Shown here: one piece after another, positions 32,333 through 32,395 of the stretch | How the letters are laid out: the number at the start of each line of letters is the position of its first letter | How positions within the stretch are numbered: position 1 is the first letter of the stretch | Source: an uncultured Bacteroidota bacterium | Lineage (GTDB): Bacteria; Bacteroidota; Bacteroidia; Chitinophagales; Saprospiraceae | Length of the DNA: 32,395 nt | Direction: 5' to 3' | Assembly (NCBI GenBank): GCA_937872515.1 | Contig: CALMSX010000023.1 | Location: 1-32,395 of the forward strand | Made by a program: the position numbers and the translations under genes | Notes under the pieces: generated by a model | Told to the model about the DNA's origin: nothing | Seen by the model: only the letters and a program-made list of their open reading frames with translations | Database searches by the model: none

Positions 32333-32395
32333 ATAGGGGCTAGGGGCTAGGTGCTTGGGGTTAGATAGGGGTTAGGGTCTAGGGGTTGGGGGCTC
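32333..32395. repeat. Degenerate G-rich tandem repeat at window edge
   Basis: Repeated TAGGGGCTAGGGGCTAG, GGGGTTAGATAGGGG, TTAGGG, TCTAGGGGTTGGGGG units. Runs of three to five G at close spacing could form G-quadruplexes on the + strand. It lies upstream of the TonB receptor gene and continues beyond the window, so its extent is unknown. Confidence 0.6.

Noticed and set aside
1..32395. CRISPR array
   Set aside because: No run of evenly spaced identical repeats with unique spacers and no cas genes.
1..32395. rRNA or complete tRNA genes
   Set aside because: I saw no rRNA conserved blocks and no full cloverleaf; a covariance-model scan would settle it.

Overview
The window looks like a piece of a Bacteroidota chromosome, probably a free-living Cytophagales/Saprospiria-type organism; the taxon is an inference. 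The evidence is a type IX secretion C-terminal domain, a SusC-like TonB-dependent receptor with a carboxypeptidase-regulatory-like domain, a LytS/LytTR two-component pair, promoter boxes of the TAnnTTTG type, short outer-membrane barrels ending in Phe, and absence of clear Shine-Dalgarno sites.

Region 1 (1-10830) is an accessory anti-phage island. Eight genes on the + strand, packed with overlaps or gaps of 11 bp or less, encode a small SH3-like protein, an XRE regulator, a Vsr endonuclease, a C5 cytosine methyltransferase, a MutL/MORC-like GHKL ATPase, a Z1 superfamily-2 helicase-like ATPase, a PD-(D/E)XK protein (DUF4420) and an AIPR protein. The ATPase-Z1-DUF4420-AIPR core with a methyltransferase belongs to the known class of MutL-associated restriction-modification systems (called MZA in defence-system catalogues). 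The core is therefore not new. The two leading genes, the Vsr and the flanking repeats are the less familiar parts. The island lies between two directly oriented copies of an imperfect palindromic element (28-157 and about 10771-10830); two more, diverged copies occur at 24551 and 25612. This suggests a cassette-like mode of acquisition.

Region 2 (10830-12830) is an insertion-sequence graveyard: an IS21-type left end with the first codons of istA, then an apparently intact IS3-family element (11067-12619, with inverted repeats and a programmed -1 frameshift site) lying inside remnants of another IS21-like end.

Region 3 (12830-22100) holds an unknown soluble protein and a DUF6688-like membrane protein, a T9SS-exported protein, a Crp/Fnr regulator followed by two paralogous outer-membrane proteins that share an almost identical upstream regulatory block, a truncated lipoprotein, a GNAT acetyltransferase and a DUF1330-like protein. 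Two decayed LytTR response-regulator fragments (15080-15325 and 17285-17435), related to the intact regulator at 27958, sit in the intergenic spaces.

Region 4 (22100-27915) contains a 592-residue lipoprotein with the layout of a polymorphic toxin and a small cytosolic neighbour that could be its immunity protein, a repeat-flanked membrane-protein cassette, a lipoprotein form of an intradiol dioxygenase, an orphan fragment and another lipoprotein.

Region 5 (27958-32240) is a minus-strand group: TonB-dependent receptor, LytS-type histidine kinase, LytTR response regulator, the last two overlapping by 4 bp. The window ends in a G-rich degenerate repeat.
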